From positions 186,001 through 250,000 of the forward strand of contig NZ_FRCZ01000005.1 in NCBI RefSeq assembly GCF_900143085.1: a DNA stretch of 64,000 bases. The letters are read 5' to 3'. Position 1 is the stretch's first letter. Each line of letters starts with the position of its first letter. Source of the DNA: Gracilibacillus kekensis. GTDB lineage: Bacteria; Bacillota; Bacilli; Bacillales; Amphibacillaceae. Below are positions 51,576 through 60,765 of the stretch, in pieces. The notes beneath the pieces are model-generated. The model saw nothing but the letters and a program-made list of their open reading frames with translations, was not told the origin of the DNA and ran no database searches. A program made the translations under genes and the position numbers.

Positions 51576-52417
51576 AATTATATCCTTCATCCTTTCTTCG
51601 CGATTTTTGAGAATAAAAAAATAACCTTGTATTACGGGATGTATTATGTCTTTTCATCAGTTTACATGTACCAATTAAACAAAGTCACTTTACTTTTTGG
51701 AATATCTGTATCTTCACAAATAGTGAACTTGCCAATTGATTAACAAAAGGCTTTAACCTATCAATAATACGAGCATTACGATTAAATAGTTAATACTTTC
51801 TCCACGAATTGATTAATGGCTAGGGGTACTGTTTAAATCTTATCATTCCATTCATTTTTTGTAATGTATACCTAGGTATACATTTTTTAAAAAACTATAT
51901 CTTCAATAAATCTTTATACTATTTTGCATGTTCACATACATTACTTCGTCAGTGATTGAAAAAGAAAGAGTTTGTGGAAAATTTTTTTTAATGAAACAGT
52001 TACGAACCTTCAAAGAGCTGTGCACAGAATATAAAGTTTAAACGATTAGGCTTTCGCCAATTCTGAATTATCCTTCACCACGAAGTCCCAGAACTTAATT
52101 TTTTATTCCGTTTGCTTGCATGGCCAACCGTTATATTGTCGATAGGCTGGCGTTAAAATAGGAGAAATAAGTAACCAAAGCTAAGAAAGGTTGAAAGAAT
52201 TAATTCAACATTTCATTCCATTTACTAAGATCAATCATGGTTATACCATCATTTTCCTCATGAATTTTTGAAACTTTTTTCTCTGTAATTCGTCAAATTA
52301 TTATAGGTGATTTATAATAAGGTTGATAATGCAATTGATTTTGCTTATACTTAAAAACGCTTGATTTATTAGTAAATTGCTATATTCGTAGACATTAATT
52401 TAAGTGAGGTAGTTAAA
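51576..52417. other. 840-bp intergenic region between the giant operon and the LCP gene
   Basis: Divergent promoter region of the two units. It holds a perfect 22-bp palindrome (51863-51884) and a 16-codon frame near 51993 without a ribosome binding site, which I do not call. No consensus promoter stands out. Confidence 0.45.
51863..51884. promoter_or_regulatory. Perfect 22-bp palindrome, candidate operator
   Basis: AATGTATACCT and AGGTATACATT are exact reverse complements with no spacer. It lies about 290 bases upstream of the first giant gene and 530 upstream of the LCP gene. The length and AT-GC pattern suit a dimeric repressor or a LuxR-type site. Confidence 0.55.
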
Positions 52418-53470
52418 TTGACAGAATTAAGAAGAAATAAAAACCGAAAAAAGAAGTCATGGAAAAAGAGAATTCTTTGGATATTTTTAATTATTTTAGC
52501 AATTGTAATTGGGTATGCTATCTATTTATTCAGCACTGTATTTGGCGCAGCTCAGGAGTCTCATCATGAATTGGAGCGCCCTGAAGGAAAATCCGAATTA
52601 AGAGAAGAGACCGTAACAATTGGTGATGATCCAATATCCATTTTACTAATAGGTGTAGAGGATTATGAAACAGATGGTGAGAATGGACGCGCAGATACAC
52701 AGATTGTCGTCACTTTAAATCCAGACACAAACCAATTGTCGATGACCACTGTCCCTCGTGATACCAGAATGGAATTCACGCAGGAAGAAGCACAACAATA
52801 TGCAGGCACACATAAAATAAATGCTGCTTACACGTACGGTTCTATCTATAATTATAAGGATAGTGAAACAAACGGCGGCAACATGCTTACCGTGAAAAAA
52901 GTAGAAGAGTTATTAAACATACCAATTGACGAATACGTGACGGTAAACTTTGATGGATTCCGGAAGATTGTAGACGCGCTTGGTGGCGTAACCGTTGATA
53001 TTAAAGAACCCTTTTGGGAAAAGAATTTTTATACGAATGACCGAATTGATTTTGAAGAAGGTGTATCAAAATTAGATGGTGAGGAAGCACTTGCTTTCGT
53101 ACGTATGAGAAAAAGAGAAGTAAATTCTATTTATTCCCGCGAAGAAAGGCAGCAACAATTTATTCAAGCAGCGATTGATCAAGCAATTTCTGCCGGGACA
53201 CTTTTTAAAGTAGATGAATTATCTAGTATTCTAGGAGAAAATATCTCTACGAGTCTAAGTCCTAATGAAATCTATCAGTTGCAACGATCCTATTCATCGA
53301 TGAACTCTTCAGATATAAACAAATATGAAATAGAGGGCTCTAACCAAAGATTGAATGGTATTTATTATTTCGTACCAACTGATGAAGGTTTAAGCACCGC
53401 TACACTTCAATTAAAAGAAGAATTAGGTATTGACACCTCTTCTGATACAGATAGTACAACTACTCAGTAA
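52418..53470 (+). CDS. LCP-family cell-wall glycopolymer ligase (LytR-CpsA-Psr)
   Basis: 350 residues. A basic start and one membrane helix (about 19-42) precede the extracellular LCP domain. In that domain, ISILLIGVEDYE, GRADTQIVVTLNPDTNQLSM, TVPRDTRMEF (the arginines that bind the polyprenyl pyrophosphate), and LALDGEEALAFVRMRKRE-type signature residues (here DGEEALAFVRMRK) are visible. LCP enzymes attach teichoic acids or capsule to peptidoglycan. The start is TTG, seven bases after GAGGT. A short Ser/Thr/Asp tail ends the protein. Confidence 0.95.
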   Translation: MTELRRNKNRKKKSWKKRILWIFLIILAIVIGYAIYLFSTVFGAAQESHHELERPEGKSELREETVTIGDDPISILLIGVEDYETDGENGRADTQIVVTLNPDTNQLSMTTVPRDTRMEFTQEEAQQYAGTHKINAAYTYGSIYNYKDSETNGGNMLTVKKVEELLNIPIDEYVTVNFDGFRKIVDALGGVTVDIKEPFWEKNFYTNDRIDFEEGVSKLDGEEALAFVRMRKREVNSIYSREERQQQFIQAAIDQAISAGTLFKVDELSSILGENISTSLSPNEIYQLQRSYSSMNSSDINKYEIEGSNQRLNGIYYFVPTDEGLSTATLQLKEELGIDTSSDTDSTTTQ

Positions 53471-53497
53471 GCACTTTAATAAAAATGGTGAAGGAGC

Positions 53498-53545
53498 AGA
53501 TGATTTTCTGTTTTACTAAACGGGAAATCATCTTAGTTCCAGTAA
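53498..53545 (+). terminator. Possible terminator of the LCP gene
   Basis: AGATGATTT and AAATCATCT form a stem around a 16-base loop; a TTTTTTT run follows 12 bases later. Imperfect. Confidence 0.5.
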
Positions 53546-53551
53546 GTTTTT

Positions 53552-53779
53552 TTATGGAATAAAATTTATTAAATCACTTCTATTCTGATCATCTACAAGA
53601 TTTTTTCCCATTGTTTCATTTACTTCTGTTTCCTGGTAACGAGTATCGAATCTATCTAATAATAATAATGCCCCAAATACAATCGAAAAACCTATTATGA
53701 CAATGCAAACAACACTAAAAACAAGATAAATCAGTAATTTCTTCCAACCAATATCTTTCATCCTTTGCAGCAAATTCAT
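53552..53779 (-). CDS. Small single-pass membrane protein
   Basis: About 75 residues: MNLLQRMKDIGWKKLLIYL leads into one long hydrophobic segment (about 17-42), followed by an acidic, polar tail (RYQETEVNETMGKNL). I do not recognise it. The ATG at 53779 has AAGGAAGGG very close; TTG 53797 is an alternative. It is convergent with the LCP gene. Confidence 0.55.
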   Translation of the reverse strand: MNLLQRMKDIGWKKLLIYLVFSVVCIVIIGFSIVFGALLLLDRFDTRYQETEVNETMGKNLVDDQNRSDLINFIP

Positions 53780-54032
53780 CCCTTCCTTTTCACGCAATTT
53801 ATTACCATATTATAACAAAATCCACTCATTAATATAGCCATTTTAGAATTTACTGCTTTCTATTATAAGATTAATTTTCAATGAATTTTGGTATTAATGA
53901 ACTTATAAAAAAGACATACTTATTATTAATTATATTAAACTGCTAAGAGCTGCGTCCTTCTTAATTTCGCCAAAAAAAGACGAAAAAAGAAGCCAATACT
54001 TACAACATATGACATTATATTCAAATTATTTA

Positions 54033-54041
54033 TGTTATACT
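54033..54041 (+). promoter_or_regulatory. Extended -10 promoter of the mosaic esterase gene
   Basis: TGTTATACT is an extended -10 element. It is followed by a leader of about 180 bases with an AGGGACAT/ATGTCTCT inverted repeat and a cre site. The -35 is weak. Confidence 0.5.
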
Positions 54042-54134
54042 CATACTTGTTTTAGGGACATGCTAAAACGATTTAACAACTTATGTCTCTCTAACGACTT
54101 ATACTAAACTGGTGGTGATAAGTTAGTTTGTTTT

Positions 54135-54148
54135 TGTAAGCGTTTTCT
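54135..54148. promoter_or_regulatory. cre site upstream of the mosaic esterase
   Basis: TGTAAGCGTTTTCT matches the cre consensus except at the last base. It lies downstream of the presumed promoter, a roadblock position for CcpA. Confidence 0.65.
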
Positions 54149-54225
54149 TTTTAGTGGCCGATAGTCATGTCGTCATATTGTGATGAATAAGAAAGAAACA
54201 AGGACTAAGAGAGGAGTTTTAGATA

Positions 54226-57200
54226 ATGCGAAAAGTAGAATTAGTTGTGGCTCTTTTGATTTGTTTCATTATGGTAATGGAATTCAACTTACCACAAACC
54301 ACGGCGGCACCAAACGACACGTGGAGGCAGGTCGACCCTGCTGATGTCCAGATTGGCAAAAGCTATCTCATCGTATCCGAGCACGGCGCACTTACTAACG
54401 CTCAAGCGACAATCAACACACCTGGCGACGTCACCGGCGACACTCAGATCGGCATGGTGTCCAAGCCCGTGACCATTGAAGACGGTTTAATCACATCCGA
54501 AGTGACCGAGGACATGATTTGGCAGTTTGGCCTTGGCGCAAATACTGCGGAGGCATCCGGTGGTCTTGGCGAAGGTCCGGGCTACTATATATTGAACAAT
54601 GCTCCCGGTGAAGGCGGAGGGACGGAGCCTCTGAGAAGGGAATCCAGCTTCAACGCACAGCATGCACCCCTCAATACGACCAGTGCAGCCAACAATGCCA
54701 ATCAGCAAAGCCTGTTGCTCCATGCTTTGGATGAAGAAGAAGGCACAGCATCCCTGTACATTTGGAGCGGGAACAACCAATGGAACTTTGCCCTAACGAG
54801 TACGGTAGACGGCTTCACTGCGAAAAGTAAGGTGGCGGGCACGACGAGCACGGAGCAACTACTTGAACAGATGCAGGAGTCACCGTCATTACGACTGTAT
54901 GAACCGAACGTGACCTCTGGCGTTCAGCACTACATCATGGCGTCATCCGGCGAGAACGGCAGTATAAGCCCGACCTCCCAGACAGGTCATGTATGGGTAA
55001 ACGATGGTGAAGACGTGACCTTCACGTTTAACCCCGAGTTCGGGTTTGAAGTGGACAAGGTTACGGTTAACGACGAAGAAGTGGATGTTACAGACAACAC
55101 ATACACAATCCAAAACGTCACCGCAAGTGACACAAGCATCCACGTGACATTCAAACCTGATTCAAGCGCGATGGACTTACCGTTCACAGTGTATAATGAC
55201 ATATTCTCTGTTGGAAACGTCACAACGGCGGTTATCATCGACCTTGGCGAAGGCAACACGGCAAACCTTTCCGACCTGAGCTCCGACATGTTCTCGGCAG
55301 CTGCCAGGAACACAAGGCTTGATGGCTCGACTGTGATTTTCGACGGCATGCGCAGTATCAACAGAGTATATGTAAACAATGATCCCGAACCGCTTGGCTA
55401 CATATCGCCTGCACCGGGATCCGACGACCTCGTAACAGATACGCCTGAAAGCGGACGTTACATCATCGTTGAACTGGAGTTCTGGAATGCCAATGGCTAT
55501 ACCTCTGGGTCAATGGTATCGGGTAATTTGCAAAACGCATTCTCGGCGATCCTTAATTACCGCATCAACGTGGATCGTGAAATCAAACTGACAGACGGCA
55601 CTACCATAATCCCAAAATTCACTCAAGAAGCGGTAGTAAATCCGGCGCTCGACAAGTTTGATCCGGACAAAACGAACCCGGGCGGCACAGGTAACATGGA
55701 CATTCTGATTTCAATAGACGAATCTTGGGAAGACCTTGGCCCTCTCCCGCTGTTCATCTACAACCATGGCGGCGGTCGCGGTGGTCCTTCGGGAGACTAC
55801 TTCGCACCCATGCAAACTGCGAACGGGGCTGCTGTGCTTTCCAAGCGCCAACTGGAGAACCCGGGCAAGTACAACGCACACATCATAGCTACACAGAATC
55901 ACTCGAACGATCAGGACAATAACGAGGCACTTATGGCATATGTGGAAAAACTGGCTGAAGAGGGCAAAGTGGATCCAAACCGTATCTACATGTCCGGCTT
56001 CTCGATGGGCAGTATGTACACAGCCGGTTTCTATAACCGCAATCCAGAGTTCCTCGCAGCAATCGTTCCACTTGCAGGAGGTAACTTGCCAACCGAGGAA
56101 CAGATTAACGAGAACCCTGAGTATACAAAAACTTCCATATGGGCACATACACATAAGGATGACTTCATGGGTGATCCTTGGACCGAGTATTTCTCAACAG
56201 GCGCTGGCGCCAGTGACTTATATTCAGAGGCTAACGTGACGGTTTTGGAAACAAATCAAGCCTTTAATTTTCCATATTACGGATTTGATTGGACGCCGCA
56301 CGAAACCGAAGCACAAGTGTTCAGTAACCTTATTGGCCAATCAAACGCCACTTTTACGTATGGCGCAGGCCATGAAGAGTACGCAGATAAGAACATCTTT
56401 GATTGGATGTTTGCTCAAGACAGGGATCCAGAATTAGAAACAGAAGAACTTGAAAGCGCACTAGACAAAGCCAAAGCGATCACCAATGAGGAAGCGTACA
56501 CGGAAGAATCGTATGCTGCATTACAATCTGCAATTGCAAATGCAGAAGCAGTTCTTGCTGATGATGAAGCAACTCAAGAGGACGTAAATGCAGAAGCAGA
56601 AGCCTTACAAGAAGCGATAGATAATTTAGTAGAACGAGAAGCAGAAGAACTAGTATTAGAAATTGAATTAGATAATGAAGCAATAGAAGTAGTTGGTGGC
56701 AAGACTTATACAATAACAGGAACTAATGCTAAAATAACGTTACCAGAAGACCTGCCTATTGGAACAAAATTAAAAGTCACAGCTAAAGATCCAAAGGACA
56801 CAAATCATGAAGGACTTGAAGTAGCTGGTGAAATATTGACTTTTGAGTTTGAATATCCGAATGGACAATCACCTGAGGGTTCGTTCACATTAGTGTTGGG
56901 CTATTACGATGATGTTGATACCAGCAAGATAGCTATCTATTATTATAATGACGAAACAGATGAATGGGAACACCGCGGTGGTAAAGTCGATGAGGAAAAT
57001 CAAGTCATAGAGTTATCGGTTCCGCATTTTTCCACGTACGGTGTATTTGCAGAGGTAAGCCAAGATGAAAATGAACAAGAGGAAGAAGAATCTGAAGAGA
57101 CAAATGCTGCTGGCAATAATGAACTGCCAGATACAGCGACAAATATTACTAACTATCTAATTCTAGGTATCCTTTTATTAGTAGTTGGCGGAGCAATTGT

Positions 57201-57228
57201 CCTCGGTGTAAGGAGAAAAAGGGTATAG
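54226..57228 (+). CDS. Cell-wall-anchored esterase with FIVAR domain and LPDTA signal
   Basis: 1000 residues. A signal peptide (about 1-27) is followed by a region to about 235 without known domains, a bacterial-repeat/InlB-B-like module (about 240-310), an Ig-like domain, and an alpha/beta-hydrolase (about 480-740) with oxyanion loop YNHGGGRGG and nucleophile GFSMGS (Ser593). A FIVAR module (about 750-805), a beta-rich module (about 815-960, ending VPHFSTYGVF) and a sorting signal LPDTA with membrane helix and RRKRV tail complete it. LPDTA is used by the Bacillus sortase YhcS. The nucleotide sequence to about 56230 is much more GC-rich than the rest. A paralogue of the 16566 esterase; both have a cre. 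Confidence 0.88.
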   Translation: MRKVELVVALLICFIMVMEFNLPQTTAAPNDTWRQVDPADVQIGKSYLIVSEHGALTNAQATINTPGDVTGDTQIGMVSKPVTIEDGLITSEVTEDMIWQFGLGANTAEASGGLGEGPGYYILNNAPGEGGGTEPLRRESSFNAQHAPLNTTSAANNANQQSLLLHALDEEEGTASLYIWSGNNQWNFALTSTVDGFTAKSKVAGTTSTEQLLEQMQESPSLRLYEPNVTSGVQHYIMASSGENGSISPTSQTGHVWVNDGEDVTFTFNPEFGFEVDKVTVNDEEVDVTDNTYTIQNVTASDTSIHVTFKPDSSAMDLPFTVYNDIFSVGNVTTAVIIDLGEGNTANLSDLSSDMFSAAARNTRLDGSTVIFDGMRSINRVYVNNDPEPLGYISPAPGSDDLVTDTPESGRYIIVELEFWNANGYTSGSMVSGNLQNAFSAILNYRINVDREIKLTDGTTIIPKFTQEAVVNPALDKFDPDKTNPGGTGNMDILISIDESWEDLGPLPLFIYNHGGGRGGPSGDYFAPMQTANGAAVLSKRQLENPGKYNAHIIATQNHSNDQDNNEALMAYVEKLAEEGKVDPNRIYMSGFSMGSMYTAGFYNRNPEFLAAIVPLAGGNLPTEEQINENPEYTKTSIWAHTHKDDFMGDPWTEYFSTGAGASDLYSEANVTVLETNQAFNFPYYGFDWTPHETEAQVFSNLIGQSNATFTYGAGHEEYADKNIFDWMFAQDRDPELETEELESALDKAKAITNEEAYTEESYAALQSAIANAEAVLADDEATQEDVNAEAEALQEAIDNLVEREAEELVLEIELDNEAIEVVGGKTYTITGTNAKITLPEDLPIGTKLKVTAKDPKDTNHEGLEVAGEILTFEFEYPNGQSPEGSFTLVLGYYDDVDTSKIAIYYYNDETDEWEHRGGKVDEENQVIELSVPHFSTYGVFAEVSQDENEQEEEESEETNAAGNNELPDTATNITNYLILGILLLVVGGAIVLGVRRKRV

Positions 57229-57333
57229 AAAGCAATTGATTTCAGGTAGGAAATATCCTAAATTGTATTTTGATGACAATGATCACCTTAGTAAATAAAG
57301 TATTATAGAACATTTTTTACAACAGATACAAGT

Positions 57334-57362
57334 GGGACACGGGGACACAATCTCTGTGTCCC
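57334..57362. repeat. GGGACAC hairpin behind the esterase gene
   Basis: TGGGACACGGGGACAC and GTGTCCCA can fold in two alternative ways. Similar short hairpins are scattered in many Bacillaceae genomes. It may serve as terminator but lacks a strong T-run. Confidence 0.5.
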
Positions 57363-57466
57363 ATTCTTTATGAGAAAATGACCAAGTTTGGGTAATGACA
57401 GACACCTGAAATAATTTTAGTTTAGAGTATTTTGACTTATCTCGAATTAAAAAATTGTAGTAGATA

Positions 57467-57508
57467 AAATGGAGACAGGTAAGAAATATATTTGAACTGT
57501 CTCTATTT
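57467..57508 (-). terminator. Terminator of the XRE gene
   Basis: AAATGGAGACAG and CTGTCTCTATTT form a 12-bp stem with a wobble; on the minus strand TTTTA follows. Confidence 0.65.
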
Positions 57509-57533
57509 GCTTACTCTTTCGTCTATGCTACTA

Positions 57534-57971
57534 TTAAGCTGAAATTATATCTGTCGGATTTACTTTTGTAACTGAGGTCATATTCATTGCTTCCATTACT
57601 TGTTGAATTCGTTCAATTGTAGCACCATAGTATTCATTTCTTTCATCACGTGAAACCTGTGATGGAGATACACCTAATTTCTCCGCCAGTTCATTTTGTG
57701 ACATTCCAATATAAATTCTATATGCGATTAAAGTGTTACCGATTGTGCGTAAATTAATTACTGTATCAAATTCTCCGCGTTTTATTTGCTCATAATAATC
57801 AACTTCTTCTTTTAACTGTTCATGAAAAGAGACATAGGGTTGAATAGCAAGCTCAATATGTTCTTTTTCAAGTCCCATCTCAATAAAGCGATTCTTTTCT
57901 GAATCAATAAATACTTTATCTTGTTTAAGTTTTTGCACAGCTTCTCTATAAGCACTCTCCGTTTTAATCAT
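57534..57971 (-). CDS. XRE-family HTH protein, antitoxin-like
   Basis: 145 residues. An N-terminal helical part of about 70 residues (YREAVQKLKQDKVFIDSEKN) precedes an XRE helix-turn-helix at about 80-130: IAYRIYIGMSQNELAEKLGV, then SPSQVSRDERNEYYG. The layout resembles HigA/MqsA-type antitoxins, in which the DNA-binding part is C-terminal, but no toxin gene is adjacent. The ATG follows GAGGG. Confidence 0.8.
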   Translation of the reverse strand: MIKTESAYREAVQKLKQDKVFIDSEKNRFIEMGLEKEHIELAIQPYVSFHEQLKEEVDYYEQIKRGEFDTVINLRTIGNTLIAYRIYIGMSQNELAEKLGVSPSQVSRDERNEYYGATIERIQQVMEAMNMTSVTKVNPTDIISA

Positions 57972-58181
57972 ACAAAATCCCTCACTTCCAACTATATATA
58001 GTGTTTCTAAAATACCTTTTAAGTTAATAATATCTTCTCCAATTTTCGCTTAAATTAATTTACTTACTAATTTTAACTACTCCCTTTTGTTTGAAAGTAT
58101 CTCTAGTTTGTCTAAAAGCAGGCAGCTAATATTTTAATATCCCCCACCTTCTCACGTTTGTTTTGTTGAAGGACCTGACAC

Positions 58182-59003
58182 TCATCCACAAAAGGGATTA
58201 GATACTAATGTTCCATTTGTCCACTCCACTTTACCGCCATCTAGTAGATATTTCTTTAATTTACGCTGTAAAGAAGTGTCTTCGGGTAAATTTTTAAATG
58301 GGATATCTTTACTTCCATAAACCCAATCAAGTATGCCTGAGCTATTATCATCTTGGCTGGTTATCACAAATGATTTTTGAAACTGCAAAATCCTAGAACC
58401 TTCCGGCAACAGATTTTTCAATTCCGGTGCCAGCATCCATGTTCCGCAAATCATTTCCGCATTAGCATATGCAGGATAGAATTTCGCAAAAAAATTCCGG
58501 GCATCTTGATAAGATTTCCTAAGATTACTACTTGTCAAATGGATGTCTGATGGTATGTGAATGCTAATTACTTTTTTGTTATCTTGAATTATCATTTCAT
58601 ATTCCAGTTCACCAATTCGAAATTCCTGCATGGAGATCTGTCTGACAGCCCACCACGCCCACACATACTTATATTCCCCATGTATTTCATGATATCTATA
58701 TAGAAATCTTGAAAAGAACTTCATCGTTTGTATAAATATCTCATCTGAAATGCCCATATCCTTGTACCTTTCGTATGTATTACAAACGGCATGCAATTGG
58801 CATGTCAACATTTTTAATCCTGTTTCGTCGGGTGTCAGAAATCCAGTCAGCTCTTCTCTCTCTTTATCCCAAGAGTTTGGATTATTCATTTTAGTGATTT
58901 CACTATTAATTTTTTTAAAGTCTATTTCATTTCCATATTTGACTACCTTTTCTTGAACTTCTTTAGGCATATCGAGTAAATGACAAAGTTCTTTTAATTG
59001 CAT
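58182..59003 (-). CDS. Acyltransferase-like protein (DUF5596 + GNAT_C)
   Basis: About 273 residues. The N-terminal half has the helical NAT_N/DUF5596 pattern, LTCQLHAVCNTYERYKDMGI and RFLYRYHEIHGEYKYVWAWW. The second half has GNAT_C features: VISIHIPSDIHLTSSNLRKS, ARNFFAKFYPAYANAEMICG, TWMLAPELKNLLPEGSRILQF. Such proteins are annotated as acyltransferases of unknown substrate. The start at 59003 follows GAAGGTG. Confidence 0.8.
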   Translation of the reverse strand: MQLKELCHLLDMPKEVQEKVVKYGNEIDFKKINSEITKMNNPNSWDKEREELTGFLTPDETGLKMLTCQLHAVCNTYERYKDMGISDEIFIQTMKFFSRFLYRYHEIHGEYKYVWAWWAVRQISMQEFRIGELEYEMIIQDNKKVISIHIPSDIHLTSSNLRKSYQDARNFFAKFYPAYANAEMICGTWMLAPELKNLLPEGSRILQFQKSFVITSQDDNSSGILDWVYGSKDIPFKNLPEDTSLQRKLKKYLLDGGKVEWTNGTLVSNPFCG

Positions 59004-59159
59004 TTCCACACCTTCTTTTCTTACTTTAGTATGAATAGATTTTTAAGTACTTTTTGAATCTCGTTAATCTCTCTCCGCATGATAACACATCATTTTCAGT
59101 TGATTTGCATTGGTACCTTAATTATAACAAAAAGCCAGTGCTCATGCGGACAGCAATAC

Positions 59160-59831
59160 TTATCCATACCTCGATAAATAGTCCAATAGATTAAATAAAA
59201 CATGTTTGTTTTCGACTGGAATAGGGTGTTTTTTTATTGTTGATGCGGGTTGAACATATCTGCCTTGATCGATATAATCGCTATCATTAATAAGAATAGA
59301 TTCAATACTTTCTTCGGTAGCTTCAAAATGAAATTGCAACCCTATCACATGCTGGTTATACATAAATCCTTGCTTTGGACATGCTTCACTTTGAAATAAC
59401 CTAGTTGCACCTTGTGGAAGCTCAAACTGTTCGCCATGCCAATGAAATACCGTCATGTCCTTAGGTACAAAATCAAATACTTCTGAAGTGGATTGAATCG
59501 GATGCCAGCCTACTTCTTTATATGAATCTTGGTAAATCCTAGCACCAAGCGTTTTGGCAATTTGTTGCGCACCTAGACAAATACCTAAGATCGGTCTTTT
59601 CAACGCAATGACTTGTTCGATAAGCTGCCGTTCTTGTTCAAGCCACCCTTGTGAGTCGTTGGAACTCATTGGGCCACCTAAGATAATAAGGAAATTAACT
59701 TCTTCCGCATCAGGAAAGCTTTGTTTTTGATCTAATCGGTGTGTTGTAAATTCCACACCTTTCTTTTCTCCCCACTCTTGAATCGCTGCTAATCCTTCAA
59801 AGGCTACATGTTGCAATACATCTATTTTCAT
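59160..59831 (-). CDS. Class I glutamine amidotransferase-like protein
   Basis: About 223 residues of the GATase1 fold: IILGGPMSSND, the nucleophile elbow GICLGAQQIA with the catalytic cysteine, and the histidine-glutamate pair in GLQFHFEA. It is a stand-alone domain of the GMP-synthase-like group that often acts on glutamyl compounds or has lost its synthase. The start at 59831 is six bases after AGGGGGA. It lies 48 bases downstream of the MOSC gene on the same strand and is likely cotranscribed. Confidence 0.9.
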   Translation of the reverse strand: MKIDVLQHVAFEGLAAIQEWGEKKGVEFTTHRLDQKQSFPDAEEVNFLIILGGPMSSNDSQGWLEQERQLIEQVIALKRPILGICLGAQQIAKTLGARIYQDSYKEVGWHPIQSTSEVFDFVPKDMTVFHWHGEQFELPQGATRLFQSEACPKQGFMYNQHVIGLQFHFEATEESIESILINDSDYIDQGRYVQPASTIKKHPIPVENKHVLFNLLDYLSRYG

Positions 59832-59879
59832 TTCCAATCCCCCTTACAGTAAAATCTCTGTAGTCTCTCAACATCATGA

Positions 59880-60590
59880 TTATTCATTTGGTCCTATTAC
59901 ACGATTACGAATATCCAATTTCCCTTTACCTCCTGCACGTTTAGATAACGTATTACGCCAGTTAGGTGCGAGCAGTTCACATGCAGCAAGTCTAGCTGCT
60001 AATTCTAAATCATGTTTTTTATTGTGCATAACATCATTGCATTTAGCCACTGTCCATTCTGGGAATGGTCTTTTTTGAATTTGGAGATAATCTCCTGCTT
60101 GTATCTCGCCCTCTTTTAGAACACGAAAATACCATCCTGTTAAGCCCTCTTGTTGTATTTGTATAGCTAAATCTTTTATCTTCCAGCGTCTTGCTGGTTT
60201 CCAACATGGTTGCCTTGGTTGCGAAACTTGAACGACAGCCTCACCAATGTGAAATACATCACCGATACTTAGATCGTTTTCATTGATGTTTTTAACAGCT
60301 AAGTTTTCACCAAATGCACCGACGGAAAAGTCTGGCTTGTGTAATTTTTTTTGCCAATAATTATAATGAGATACAGTATAGACAAAAATCGCTTTTTCCG
60401 GTCCGCCATGTCGTTTAAGGTCTGCTTGACCGTCCCCTTCAAGATTTGTTTCTCCCGCCCAAATCTTACCTTTAACAGAATGTTTTACAATACCAGTTGT
60501 CCACTCAAGATCCATTGGATGTGTTGCCTCTTTATTTCCAAATGTTTGTGGTTTTCCTACCATTATTCTATCTATGACAGGTTGACTCAC
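59880..60590 (-). CDS. MOSC-domain protein (YiiM-like)
   Basis: 236 residues. The MOSC core has LEGDGQADLKRHGGPEKAIFVY, GAFGENLAV and the conserved cysteine in QPRQPCWKPARR; a C-terminal 3-alpha region follows (LELAARLAACELLAPNWRN). MOSC proteins handle molybdenum-cofactor-bound sulfur or reduce N-hydroxylated bases (YiiM). The GTG start is ten bases after AGGAG. It is divergent from a LysR gene and upstream of the amidotransferase. Confidence 0.92.
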   Translation of the reverse strand: MSQPVIDRIMVGKPQTFGNKEATHPMDLEWTTGIVKHSVKGKIWAGETNLEGDGQADLKRHGGPEKAIFVYTVSHYNYWQKKLHKPDFSVGAFGENLAVKNINENDLSIGDVFHIGEAVVQVSQPRQPCWKPARRWKIKDLAIQIQQEGLTGWYFRVLKEGEIQAGDYLQIQKRPFPEWTVAKCNDVMHNKKHDLELAARLAACELLAPNWRNTLSKRAGGKGKLDIRNRVIGPNE

Positions 60591-60765
60591 CGATATCCAA
60601 CTCCTTTTAAAAAATTAGTTTTGGTTCCTATTTCAGCTTCTCGTAATTTTGCGATAAAAAGTTAAACCCTTTTTCTCTATGATTTTCATCTTTTTATAAA
60701 ATAATTAGTATATAATGGTAGTTAAAACCCTGGGTTATAATTGTGAATAATTAGGAGGGAATTCG

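Noticed and set aside
51993-52043. A 16-codon frame in the region upstream of the LCP gene
   Set aside because: No ribosome binding site and no similarity to known leader peptides.
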